Source: Weissella muntiaci (lineage in GTDB: Bacteria; Bacillota; Bacilli; Lactobacillales; Lactobacillaceae). Taken from it: a stretch of 64,000 bases of DNA. The DNA lies in the NCBI RefSeq assembly GCF_008107635.1, contig NZ_SDGZ01000015.1, forward strand, positions 124,001 to 188,000, written 5' to 3'. Positions within the stretch are counted from its first letter, which is position 1, and the number at the start of each line of letters is the position of its first letter. A model generated the notes under the pieces. That model saw only the letters and a program-made list of their open reading frames with translations. It was not told the DNA's origin and did not search any database. Positions 26,638-35,184 of the stretch are shown here, in pieces. The translations under genes were made by a program, and so were the position numbers.

Positions 26638-27312
26638 CTAGCTTAGAAAATCACGACCTTGCCATTCAGCTTCAAAAGCTACCACAAAATCTCGCATTAT
26701 CTGATCTCGCTTATTAGCAATCCTTTTACCTTCAACCGTATTCATATAATCCTTTAGGAGAAATAGCTTCTCATAGAAATGATTAACCACCGTTTCTCCC
26801 TTATCAGAGCGATAGTCGGCTTTGGTTTTTAAATCACGCGGCGTGACTTCAGGATCATAAAGTGGATGTCCCTTCTTAACACCATATTGAATAACTCGCG
26901 CTACGCTGATTGCACCAATTGCTTCCAAACGATCAGCGTCTTGCACAATCTGTCCCGTAATATCCAATGGCTCGGGGTTACCAAATCGCTGCTTGCTCCA
27001 TGACATATTATCAATGATTTGAAAAATCTTTAATTGCTGATCATCTGACAGCTTGATTTCAGTTAAAAAGCGCTGAACTTGTTGCTTTGCCTCTAACGGA
27101 TCGGCAAATAATTTGTCATCGTAAGTATCATGCAGTGTTGCTGCCGCAAGCGTAATAAATTCATCTGCCTCAGGTTCGGTCGTTAAAATATGACCAGCAA
27201 GTGTCACAACTCGTCCAATATGATCATCACCATGCCCAGAACGATCTTGTCCCAGACGCTCCTGCATATATTGTGTAATTTGCCGTAATTGTTGTTCCTG
27301 TAAAGGTGTCAT
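26638..27312 (-). CDS. HD-domain phosphohydrolase
   Basis: A 224-residue protein. Metal ligands of the HD family are visible: GHGDDHIGRVV, ATLHDTYDD (the HD pair) and QDADRLEAIGAI. It resembles the YedJ/YpgQ group of HD hydrolases, which act on nucleotides, but the substrate cannot be read from the sequence. It is the last gene of a likely three-gene unit YbaK-M50-HD. Confidence 0.88.
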   Translation of the reverse strand: MTPLQEQQLRQITQYMQERLGQDRSGHGDDHIGRVVTLAGHILTTEPEADEFITLAAATLHDTYDDKLFADPLEAKQQVQRFLTEIKLSDDQQLKIFQIIDNMSWSKQRFGNPEPLDITGQIVQDADRLEAIGAISVARVIQYGVKKGHPLYDPEVTPRDLKTKADYRSDKGETVVNHFYEKLFLLKDYMNTVEGKRIANKRDQIMRDFVVAFEAEWQGRDFLS

Positions 27313-27320
27313 ATTCCCTC

Positions 27321-28040
27321 CTAATTTCGCGTCAAAAGCGTTGCAATTAAATACATAATTGAGCTAACCACTAGTAAAGTGCCATAGAAAATAAGGATCG
27401 GCATTACTAACTGCGTGTATAATCCGGCAATTGAAAGGTTAACAATCCCTAGAATTACACCTACAACCAGTAGAACTAAACAATACAATAGCATCCCCGA
27501 TCGAGTATTTTGCCAGTCAGCATCACTCATGTTTAGTGCTAGGGTTAGATTGACCACCAAATACAGCCAAATCAGAATTTGCCACCAACTTCCAGTCAGT
27601 AGCACGCGCCATCCTAATTGATTCAACTCAAAAATCGCTGGCCAAAGTAATTTAGTTATCAACCACATAACTAGTGAAACACCAAAAATTGGTGCCATAC
27701 CAATAAAAAAATTACCGATTGTTTGGTAGCGCGACGTGGGGTCCCATGCATGTGATACATAACCAAGTCGCCCATTATGATCCTTACTAAAAGGATTTTG
27801 TAGCAACTTAATCTGGTCAATCTGATGTCGAAAAATAATTGCCATTAAAGCATGTGATAATTCATGAACGATCACCCCAAACCACCCTAATATAAGGGGA
27901 GTTCTTTCGCCAAAACGACTGAGTAGTTTTGTATTTGCCCGTGTCGTCAATGCAGAAATCAAGCCTGCAGCTAACATCGGTATTATCAGCAAGGCTAATA
28001 AAACCATCCCAACAATTTTTAATATGTCAATTCCATTCAT
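27321..28040 (-). CDS. M50-type membrane metalloprotease-like protein
   Basis: A 239-residue protein with about six membrane helices. The zinc site HELSH (HExxH) lies near residue 59, just inside a helix, and NMSDADW near residue 170 could supply the third ligand, as in the M50B-like group. It overlaps the YbaK gene by 14 bases. Intramembrane proteases of this fold process regulators or signal peptides; the substrate here is unknown. Confidence 0.78.
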   Translation of the reverse strand: MNGIDILKIVGMVLLALLIIPMLAAGLISALTTRANTKLLSRFGERTPLILGWFGVIVHELSHALMAIIFRHQIDQIKLLQNPFSKDHNGRLGYVSHAWDPTSRYQTIGNFFIGMAPIFGVSLVMWLITKLLWPAIFELNQLGWRVLLTGSWWQILIWLYLVVNLTLALNMSDADWQNTRSGMLLYCLVLLVVGVILGIVNLSIAGLYTQLVMPILIFYGTLLVVSSIMYLIATLLTRN

Positions 28041-28548
28041 TCCGTTCAGTTCCTTGATTTTGAGCTACTAAATCTGCGAATTCCGCCTGGACAAACGTTG
28101 CTAGAGCTTGGGCATCAATTCTAATCGATCGGCCCACCTCACCGGCAGATACCGTAATCATTCCTTGCTCTAAAGCACCCTTATCAATATAAATTGGAAA
28201 CTTTTTATTCTGCCAGATTCCCACGGGATTATTTGCGCCATGAATATACCCTGTGGTCTTCTGCAGCTCACGAGTTGGAATCATATTGACTTTTTTATTA
28301 CCCGATACAACAGCCAATTTCTTTTCATCCAAATGTTCATCAACTGGTACAATACCGATTACCGGTCCAGTTACATTGCCACTCAAAGCAAGAGTCTTAT
28401 AGATCACATGCTGACTTAGATCATAATACTCCATTCGCTCAGGATCTGGTTCCATCCCTTTTGGAAAATATATTGTTTCATGTGGAACACCTGCTTTATC
28501 CAAGATTTGCTCGACCAGGATCTTTTTAATTCGTTCTTTTTTTGCCAT
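28027..28548 (-). CDS. Cys-tRNA(Pro)/aminoacyl-tRNA deacylase, YbaK/EbsC family
   Basis: A 173-residue editing enzyme that hydrolyses mischarged tRNA. The start at 28548 (MAKKERIKK) follows GGAGGGG. The YbaK core is clear: VIYKTLALSGN, VIGIVPVDEHLDEKKLA, KKVNMIPTRELQKTTGYIHGANNPVG, then IDKGALEQGMITVSAGEVGRSI. First gene of the unit with the M50 and HD genes. Confidence 0.9.
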   Translation of the reverse strand: MAKKERIKKILVEQILDKAGVPHETIYFPKGMEPDPERMEYYDLSQHVIYKTLALSGNVTGPVIGIVPVDEHLDEKKLAVVSGNKKVNMIPTRELQKTTGYIHGANNPVGIWQNKKFPIYIDKGALEQGMITVSAGEVGRSIRIDAQALATFVQAEFADLVAQNQGTERNEWN

Positions 28549-28568
28549 AAACCCCTCCAACAAATTTT

Positions 28569-28614
28569 AAAAACCGAATGATTACCTCATACAAGGCAGA
28601 CATTCGGTTTTTAA
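28569..28614 (-). terminator. Terminator upstream of the YbaK gene
   Basis: AAAAACCGAATG and CATTCGGTTTTT arms flank a roughly 20-base loop. It follows the small membrane-protein gene at 28669-28821. Confidence 0.6.
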
Positions 28615-28668
28615 ACTTTAAAATAACTCAATAATCTTTTATTCATAGTAGTTAGTTCATATCAACCT

Positions 28669-28821
28669 TTAGTGAACTGAGAACCATACTATTACGCCTA
28701 ATACTGCAACAATGCCACCAAGCCAAACTAAATATGAGCGTCGTAAGTCACGACCAACCACAATTAGTGTAACCGCAATGAAAAGTAAGGCCAATTCAAT
28801 GATACTTTTTGCTAAGTTCAT
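28669..28821 (-). CDS. Small membrane protein (50 residues)
   Basis: A short frame starting ATG at 28821 with AAGGTG about 11 bases upstream, and stop TAA at 28669. It encodes two hydrophobic helices (IIELALLFIAVTLIVVG and YLVWLGGIVAVLGVIVWF) joined by a basic turn (RDLRRS), and is followed by a terminator. This is a plausible small hairpin membrane protein. I do not recognise the family. Confidence 0.6.
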   Translation of the reverse strand: MNLAKSIIELALLFIAVTLIVVGRDLRRSYLVWLGGIVAVLGVIVWFSVH

Positions 28822-28952
28822 AATATTCTATTCACCTTGGTAAAATCTTTATTCAAGGATGACTACCGCTTCAACCTTGTAGTACTTTTCTACAACAAAA
28901 TTTCAAATCAACCCGTTTGAAAGATGATACCACTTATTTCGTTTTTGCAAAA

Positions 28953-29996
28953 CTAGTCGTTACTTCCTCTGATACCTTTAAACGTGTAAGAAGTCCGATA
29001 TGTTTGTTGCTTGCCAGCTACCAAAACAATATCACCAAATTCTTGATGATGGATTGCATCCGAGAGAATTTGCGCCTCTAAAGCAATGGCGTTAAAAGGA
29101 TGCCGTTCAATCCAATCTGCACTATTTGATCCGTCATCAGCTGGGTTCGCGATAAAGAATACCAACGCATTACGATCTGTCCGAACTTCGATTGCGCGAT
29201 CTGATTTTGGATCGGCTAGCGTTGCATTCGGTTGAGCATCAGTCAACTCATCAAGTGCATAGACATCATCAAACTGATCAACACCCTTCGCAAGGTTATC
29301 GTCAATTATCGTTGCTTCAGTAAAGTCATAAGCTGTACCACGTACGTCCAACTTATTACCAGTTGGAATCTTTTCATGATCCATTTCAAGCCGGTTTTGA
29401 GCAACTAGGTGTAAAGTTAGCTCGCGCGCATCAGTTCCTTTACCAGCCGGATTCATATAGACGTGCGATGTTGGGTTATATAAGGTATCCTCATCCGTAA
29501 TAGCTGAGAATTCAATCTCAACAACATTTGCCTCGGTCAAAGTATATTTAACCGTGGTATCCATTTGACCTGGAAAGCCATCTTCTTCTGGCTTTAATGT
29601 CGTGGAGAAAACCACCGCATTTTCTTCTTCAAGAATCTGTGTTTGCCAATTCCGATCTGCAAAACCATGATCACCACCGTGGAGCGTATTACCGCCTTCG
29701 TTGGCTTCAATATCATAATTATTACCATTTAAGTCAAAACTTGCCGATCCAATCCGACCTGCAACACGACCAATCGCATTTCCTAGATAATACGGATGTG
29801 TTAGGTAATCATCAAGTGAGTCAAAACCTACCACCAAATCACGATGTTGGGTGCCATCCTGCTCACGGAAGAATTGCCAACTAGCTCCATATGAAATCAG
29901 CCCTAATTCATGCCCATGATTATTCTTAATTGTCACCTGTGAAACAGGTTCTCCACTCGGTGTAAGACCGAACTGCTTTACCGTAATCATCTTCAT
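28953..29996 (-). CDS. galM: Aldose 1-epimerase (mutarotase)
   Basis: Interconverts alpha and beta anomers of galactose or glucose. 347 residues, with LHGGDHGFADRNW, NPTSHVYMNPAG (catalytic His region), DQFDDVYAL and the C-terminal IALEAQ holding the catalytic Glu. It is not in a Leloir operon here; it stands alone. An AAAGCGCTTT core (30033-30042) upstream suggests CcpA control. Confidence 0.92.
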   Translation of the reverse strand: MKMITVKQFGLTPSGEPVSQVTIKNNHGHELGLISYGASWQFFREQDGTQHRDLVVGFDSLDDYLTHPYYLGNAIGRVAGRIGSASFDLNGNNYDIEANEGGNTLHGGDHGFADRNWQTQILEEENAVVFSTTLKPEEDGFPGQMDTTVKYTLTEANVVEIEFSAITDEDTLYNPTSHVYMNPAGKGTDARELTLHLVAQNRLEMDHEKIPTGNKLDVRGTAYDFTEATIIDDNLAKGVDQFDDVYALDELTDAQPNATLADPKSDRAIEVRTDRNALVFFIANPADDGSNSADWIERHPFNAIALEAQILSDAIHHQEFGDIVLVAGKQQTYRTSYTFKGIRGSND

Positions 29997-30030
29997 TTAT
30001 TCCTTTCAGAACACTCCGTTTTCGTCGTAA

Positions 30031-30045
30031 AGAAAGCGCTTTACA
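30031..30045. promoter_or_regulatory. Candidate cre site upstream of galM
   Basis: The palindromic core AAAGCGCTTT lies 37 bases upstream of the galM start; 11 of 14 positions fit the cre consensus. Confidence 0.42.
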
Positions 30046-30180
30046 TCACTTATCATACCACTAAATAAGTCGATTATTCTTATATAACTTAAAGATTAAG
30101 CTTTTTTCGCAAGATTTGCTTCCTTTTACAATAGAGCCAACCGAAAGCATTTATTCACAACCCACACTTAGTTTGAAAAT

Positions 30181-30209
30181 AAAAAGGCGTACCTAGATTA
30201 GGTACACCC
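30181..30209 (-). terminator. Terminator of the ABC-F gene
   Basis: GTGTACCTA and TAGGTACGC pair over a 3-base loop and are followed by TTTTTA on the minus strand. Confidence 0.75.
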
Positions 30210-30220
30210 ATTAACTGCAC

Positions 30221-31852
30221 TTATAGCACAATATGCTTCTCAGCAAGTTGCTTTTGTACTTCATCATGTGCCATGAAATCATCGTAAGTTGTCTCAGAAC
30301 GATCAACGACTCCTTGATCACTAACGACTACAATATGATCCGCGATTGTTTGAGCAAAAGTCCGATCATGAGAGGTAAAAATCAATGATCCCTTGTAATC
30401 GACCAGGCCATCATTCAACGCCGTGATTGATTCAAGATCCAAATGATTTGTTGGATCGTCGAGAACCAACACATTGGTCTTTGTCAACATCAACTTTGAC
30501 AACATTACACGAACTTTTTCGCCACCAGACAACACATCCAAAGTCTTCTCTGCATCCTCACCCTTGAAGAGCATCCGACCGAGCAAACCACGTAAGAAGG
30601 TATTATCATTCTCTTCCTTAGACGCAAAATCACGCAAGAAATCAAGAATTGGCATTTCTGGTTTAACAAAATTCTCATTCATATCTTTGGCAAGATAATC
30701 ACGCGAAGTCGTTACACCCCAGATAACTTCACCACTATCAGGCTCAACTCGACCAGCCAAGATATCAAGCAAAGTTGTGGCCGCAACGTCGTTTTCAGCC
30801 ATGATCAATGTCTTTTCCCCTGGCCGGAGCGTAAATGTCACATCATCCAAGATTTTAACACCGTCAACGGTCTTTGAGAGATTCTCAACACGTAGTAAGT
30901 CATTACCAATTTCTCGCATAATTTCAAACTTAATATATGGATACTTACGCGTTGATGGTTGGATATCGTCCAAAGTAATCTTATCTAACTGCTTCTTACG
31001 TGAAGTTGCTTGCTTCGACTTAGATGCATTTGCTGAGAAACGAGCAATAAAGTCTTGTAGCTGCTTAATTTGCTCTTCCTTCTTTGAGTTAGCGTTTTGT
31101 TGCAAACGAAGTGCTAGCTCTGATGATTCCTTCCAGAAATCATAATTTCCAACGAAGAGTTTAATCTTTCCAAAATCAACATCCAAAATCATTGTTGAAA
31201 CAGCATTCAGGAAGTGTCGATCATGGGAAACCACGATCACGATATTTTGGTAATCGGCCAAGAAGTCTTCTAACCAAGCAATCGTCTTCGTGTCCAAACC
31301 ATTTGTTGGCTCGTCCAAGATTAGGATATCGGGGCTACCAAACAAGGCCTGTGCCAATAATACCTTAACCTTAACTACTTCGGGCAGATCACTCATCATT
31401 GTGTAATGTTGACCTTCATCAATTCCCATGTTTTGTAGTAATTGAGCAGCTTCTGGTTCAGCGTTCCAACCATTCAATTCCTCAAAACGTGCTGATAACT
31501 CACCCACTTTAATTCCATCTTCGTCAGTAAATGGATCGTGAGCATAGATCTCATCCATGGCGTTCTTAACATCATATAGTTCTTGATGCCCTTGCAAAAC
31601 CGTGTCTAATACATTGTAGCCATCAAAGGCAAAGTGATCTTGCACCAATGAAGACATTCGTTCATTGGTTTCCATCATTACATTTCCAGTTGTCGGAGCT
31701 AACTTACCTTCAAGCACCTTCAAAAAGGTCGACTTTCCAGCTCCATTGGCTCCAATAACACCATAAGTATTTCCTGGTGTGAATTTTAAATTAACATCGT
31801 CGTACAGCTTTTTCCCTGAAAAAGCTACGGACACATTTGATACTGTTAGCAT
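30221..31852 (-). CDS. ABC-F family ATPase (YbiT/YkpA-like)
   Basis: A 543-residue soluble protein with two ATPase domains and no membrane segments; ABC-F proteins act on the ribosome. The start at 31852 (MLTVSNVSVAF) follows AAGGAAA. Domain 1 has Walker A GANGAGKS (34-41) and LILDEPTNGLD, but its signature is LPEVVKV (156-162) instead of LSGGEKV. Domain 2 has a normal LSGGEKVRV, but its P-loop is MAENDVAATT (351-360), lacking the lysine and glycines, and its Walker B reads LDDPTNHLD. Related YbiT/YkpA proteins are known to degenerate in the second P-loop, so part of this is a family trait. Confidence 0.88.
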   Translation of the reverse strand: MLTVSNVSVAFSGKKLYDDVNLKFTPGNTYGVIGANGAGKSTFLKVLEGKLAPTTGNVMMETNERMSSLVQDHFAFDGYNVLDTVLQGHQELYDVKNAMDEIYAHDPFTDEDGIKVGELSARFEELNGWNAEPEAAQLLQNMGIDEGQHYTMMSDLPEVVKVKVLLAQALFGSPDILILDEPTNGLDTKTIAWLEDFLADYQNIVIVVSHDRHFLNAVSTMILDVDFGKIKLFVGNYDFWKESSELALRLQQNANSKKEEQIKQLQDFIARFSANASKSKQATSRKKQLDKITLDDIQPSTRKYPYIKFEIMREIGNDLLRVENLSKTVDGVKILDDVTFTLRPGEKTLIMAENDVAATTLLDILAGRVEPDSGEVIWGVTTSRDYLAKDMNENFVKPEMPILDFLRDFASKEENDNTFLRGLLGRMLFKGEDAEKTLDVLSGGEKVRVMLSKLMLTKTNVLVLDDPTNHLDLESITALNDGLVDYKGSLIFTSHDRTFAQTIADHIVVVSDQGVVDRSETTYDDFMAHDEVQKQLAEKHIVL

Positions 31853-31937
31853 ATCTTTTTCCTTTTCCCTAGAATTCGTCAATAACCATCATACCAGAAA
31901 GGCGCATTGGTTGCTAATTAATGCCCCTATCTATAAA

Positions 31938-31976
31938 AGGATGATTAGGACTGCAAGAGCCAGCTAATCATCCTCA
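31938..31976 (-). terminator. Terminator of the DHA2 exporter gene
   Basis: GAGGATGATTAG and CTAATCATCCT pair over a 15-base loop with T residues on the minus strand. Confidence 0.68.
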
Positions 31977-31985
31977 AAATTAATA

Positions 31986-33368
31986 TTAATCTTGTGTCTT
32001 TACAACCTTAAACAAAATTATAAAATGAACTACCGCCAAAATGGCAAACATTATCAAAACATGCTGAGATCCGATAGCAGTCGACCGCGACTCAGTTAAT
32101 CCTTGGCTTGCTTGTGCAATTGCAACGATTGCCGCCGGAATTGCGGTTCCAAGCGCTCCTGCAAATTGTTGAATCGTTGTTAATAAAGCATTCCCATCAG
32201 CTTTCTGACTAGCATTAATTTGATTTAAGCCACTTGTCATCACATTTCCAAGGCTCAAACCAAATCCAACCATGAAAATCAAATTGATCATCAGAATTGT
32301 CAATGGATTCAATCGCTGACCAAAGACTGAGAATAATGTCAGCGATAGCACCAACAGGGTGGCACCAAATAATAGTGGTCGTCGGGCACCAAAACGATCT
32401 AGGATTCGACCACCAAGTGGTGAAAAAATCGCTCCTAAAATTGATCCTGGTAATACAATCAGTCCTGCTTTAGTAGCACTCCCACCGTCAACAAGCTGGA
32501 TATAATTTGGCAACACAAAAGATAAGCCCAATACCATTGACTGCAAGATTGCAAAACTAATCGCATGACCTGCGAAATTCAAATTCTTTAAAACACGCAC
32601 GTCAACCAGTGGATTTGCGCGTTGATTAAGGTAGAAGAAACCAATCACACCAATAATTCCAATTACCAATGGTAACCAAAATAGCAGTGGCTTCTGACCA
32701 ATTTGAATAATATTACTTGATGCAAGGATTAGCCCGATAAACATTAACATGATAAAGATTAAGTTCAACCCATTAAAGCGGCTTGGAATTAATGCACTCT
32801 TCTGATCAATGGTCTTCAGACCCAACGCCATTGCAACCAACAAAAACGGTAACAATATAATAAAGATAAATCGCCAACCTAGACTGGTAACCATAACTCC
32901 ACCAAAAGTTGGTCCGATTGCTGGCGCAATTGATGTGATTAACGTTCCAATTCCCATCATGACCCCAAGCTTAGCCTTAGGAACTTGCTCCAAAATAATA
33001 TTGAACATTAATGGTAGGGCAATTCCCACACCTATTCCTTGAATCAATCTTCCTAATAGTAACACCGGAAAATTCATTGCGATTGCATCAGTAACAACCC
33101 CAAGAATGAAGAATGAAATTGCCAATAAAAAGAGCGTCCGCATCTTAATATTTTTCTTAAACCATGAAGACAATGGTACAACAATGGCTACCATCAATAG
33201 ATAAATTGTTGTCATCCACTGTACTAAATCAATTGAAACGCCGAATTCACGCATCAATGTTGGAAATGTAACATTCATCGCGGTTTCAACTAAAACCCCG
33301 CTAAACGACATAATTCCAGTCGCTATAATTGCTCCCAAAACACGTTTGGAAATCTTTGCTTCCTCCAT
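31986..33368 (-). CDS. MFS drug exporter, DHA2 (EmrB/QacA-like) family
   Basis: A 460-residue exporter with about 14 predicted helices. The start at 33368 (MEEAKISKRVLG) follows GGGGG at 7 bases. Motifs include LVQWMTTIYLLMVAIVVPLSSW, LLGRLIQGIGVGIALPL (motif B, basic Arg in helix 4) and the antiporter motif C region GTLITSIAPAIGPTFGG. The promoter carries CTTAACCAACAGGTTAAG, the same palindrome class as the ABC exporter operator at 17305. Substrate unknown. Confidence 0.9.
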   Translation of the reverse strand: MEEAKISKRVLGAIIATGIMSFSGVLVETAMNVTFPTLMREFGVSIDLVQWMTTIYLLMVAIVVPLSSWFKKNIKMRTLFLLAISFFILGVVTDAIAMNFPVLLLGRLIQGIGVGIALPLMFNIILEQVPKAKLGVMMGIGTLITSIAPAIGPTFGGVMVTSLGWRFIFIILLPFLLVAMALGLKTIDQKSALIPSRFNGLNLIFIMLMFIGLILASSNIIQIGQKPLLFWLPLVIGIIGVIGFFYLNQRANPLVDVRVLKNLNFAGHAISFAILQSMVLGLSFVLPNYIQLVDGGSATKAGLIVLPGSILGAIFSPLGGRILDRFGARRPLLFGATLLVLSLTLFSVFGQRLNPLTILMINLIFMVGFGLSLGNVMTSGLNQINASQKADGNALLTTIQQFAGALGTAIPAAIVAIAQASQGLTESRSTAIGSQHVLIMFAILAVVHFIILFKVVKTQD

Positions 33369-33419
33369 ATAATTACCCCCAAAGATATTCAATCGTAAAT
33401 TTCAATAAATCTAAGATTC

Positions 33420-33437
33420 CTTAACCAACAGGTTAAG
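33420..33437. promoter_or_regulatory. Palindromic operator TTAACC-N4-GGTTAA upstream of the DHA2 exporter
   Basis: CTTAACCAACAGGTTAAG is a perfect 18-bp inverted repeat with a 4-base centre, centred 60 bases upstream of the exporter start. The rest of 33438-33600 holds no coding frame or further structure that I can support. Confidence 0.6.
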
Positions 33438-33608
33438 ATTCTAAAAGACTGTATGTTAATTTTACGACACAAAAAAATTGAATCAGCTAATCCCACCCAA
33501 TCAATTAACTGAAATAAATCGTCTACAGAAATCAATCCGTAAAGATTCTACCCATGTTCTCAGCTCATAATAGCCGATTGGTTTCCTCGTTTACTAAGAA
33601 GCCATATA

Positions 33609-33648
33609 AAAGAGGGAGACAGACACCAAAGTGTCTCCTCCCTCCACT
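33609..33648 (-). terminator. Terminator of the adcRACB operon
   Basis: GGGAGGAGACACTTTGG and GTGTCTGTCTCCCTC arms (minus strand) make a long, slightly imperfect stem followed by TTTTAT. Confidence 0.7.
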
Positions 33649-33707
33649 TAAATTAGTAGTTCAATTATAACCATACCCGATAGGTAAATTTCAAGTTCTT
33701 TGTTAAA

Positions 33708-34502
33708 TTATTTTTGTGTTTTTACCAAACTCAAGAAATAAATACCTGCTTCAATAATTGCAATGTAGAAACTGACTGGCACATTTGTCCAATAAGACAG
33801 GGCCAACGCTGACCATATTCCAATCAAGGCAAACAACACGGCTAACCCCATCATCTGCCAAACCGTTCTTCCCCATCGCATTGCAGCTGAAGCCGGTAAA
33901 GTCATTAAAATAAAGATCAATAACGATCCAACAACTTGTGCCGAAACTGCCACAGTTGTCGCCATAATAACCAGAAACGCAACTTCAATTAAAGTAACAT
34001 TTTTGAGTGAAAAAACTGCTGTTGAATAATCAAATGCAAAATGACGTAACTGACGAAACAATACCATCACCACGATCAAGACTAATAAGGCCAACCCCAC
34101 CACCTCATAGATATTCACGAGTGAAATACTAAAAATTGAACCAAATAAAATTCCGGTCGCCGCTGAAGCATTCTTTTGCGAGAGTGCCAGAAAGGCGATT
34201 CCTAGCCCAATTGCGACGGCTGAAACAGACGAAATCAGCGATTCTGACCGATTCTCATTCATCCCCAATTGTCCAATTGTTGTCGAAGCTAGAATAGTAA
34301 AGATTAACATTCCTAGAAGTGGATTCCATCCCATAAAGAGACCAAATGAAGCACCAGCGAAGCCAATCTCACTTAATGTGTGCGCCAAAAATGACATTGA
34401 GCGAGCAACAATAAAAACTCCCACAATTCCGGCAACAATCGCAATTAACGTACCAACTAAGTAGGCATTTTGCATAAAAGGATAACTAAACATCTGCATC
34501 AT
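33708..34502 (-). CDS. adcB: Zinc ABC transporter permease
   Basis: A 264-residue ABC-3 family permease with about eight helices (MQNAYLVGTLIAIVAGIVGVFIVARSMSFLAHTLSEIGFAGASFG is the family N-terminus). Last gene of adcR-adcA-adcC-adcB; it overlaps adcC by 17 bases. Together they import Zn(II) under AdcR repression. A manganese role cannot be excluded from the permease alone; the operon regulator favours zinc. Confidence 0.92.
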   Translation of the reverse strand: MMQMFSYPFMQNAYLVGTLIAIVAGIVGVFIVARSMSFLAHTLSEIGFAGASFGLFMGWNPLLGMLIFTILASTTIGQLGMNENRSESLISSVSAVAIGLGIAFLALSQKNASAATGILFGSIFSISLVNIYEVVGLALLVLIVVMVLFRQLRHFAFDYSTAVFSLKNVTLIEVAFLVIMATTVAVSAQVVGSLLIFILMTLPASAAMRWGRTVWQMMGLAVLFALIGIWSALALSYWTNVPVSFYIAIIEAGIYFLSLVKTQK

Positions 34503-35184
34503 ACCTCACCTTTAATCTTGCTAAATCCGCATCCTTACAATCACCAAATTCATTTCCGTGTGGTGTTAATAGTAAGTAATCATCTCCATAGTCGCTGACA
34601 ATATCCAAATCATGACTTACCATAATAATAGTTAGATCATGATGATCTCGATAATGTTTAACCACATCCATCAATTCATATTTGGCACTATTATCAAGAT
34701 TTGCCGTTGCCTCATCAAGAATTAAAATTTGTGGGTTTTGAGCTAATGCTTGCGCCAGATAAGCGCGTTGCCGTTCCCCGCCAGAAGCCGTGTCGATTCT
34801 TCGATCTGCCAGCGCTAGCAAATTTGTATCTTCTAAAATATGTTGTAATTGATGCTTTTCCTGAGCCGAAAGCCAAGGACGCAAACCACGATCAAAGCTA
34901 AGTGCAACAAAGTCCTTGATATAGAGCGGGAAAGCCTGCATGTCAGGTCGATACTGAGGCACATAACGGATTGTCGGCTGCTTACCATTTTCCGTGTGCC
35001 ATTGTAATTCCCCTTCAGTCAATTTTCGCTGACCTAAAATGGCTTGCAAAAGCGTTGTCTTTCCAACTCCATTATCGCCAACAATCGCCAACATTCGCTT
35101 TTGTGCCAAATGGAAGTCGACCTCTCGATATAACCAACGTTCATCAACTTTAATGCCAATATCTCGGCCTGTTAACAAATTCAT
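34486..35184 (-). CDS. adcC: Zinc ABC transporter ATP-binding protein
   Basis: A 232-residue ATPase: Walker A GDNGVGKTT, signature ASGGERQRAYLAQAL, Walker B ILILDEATANLD and H-loop VSHD are all intact. It overlaps adcA by 4 bases and adcB by 17, so expression is coupled. Confidence 0.94.
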   Translation of the reverse strand: MNLLTGRDIGIKVDERWLYREVDFHLAQKRMLAIVGDNGVGKTTLLQAILGQRKLTEGELQWHTENGKQPTIRYVPQYRPDMQAFPLYIKDFVALSFDRGLRPWLSAQEKHQLQHILEDTNLLALADRRIDTASGGERQRAYLAQALAQNPQILILDEATANLDNSAKYELMDVVKHYRDHHDLTIIMVSHDLDIVSDYGDDYLLLTPHGNEFGDCKDADLARLKVRYDADV

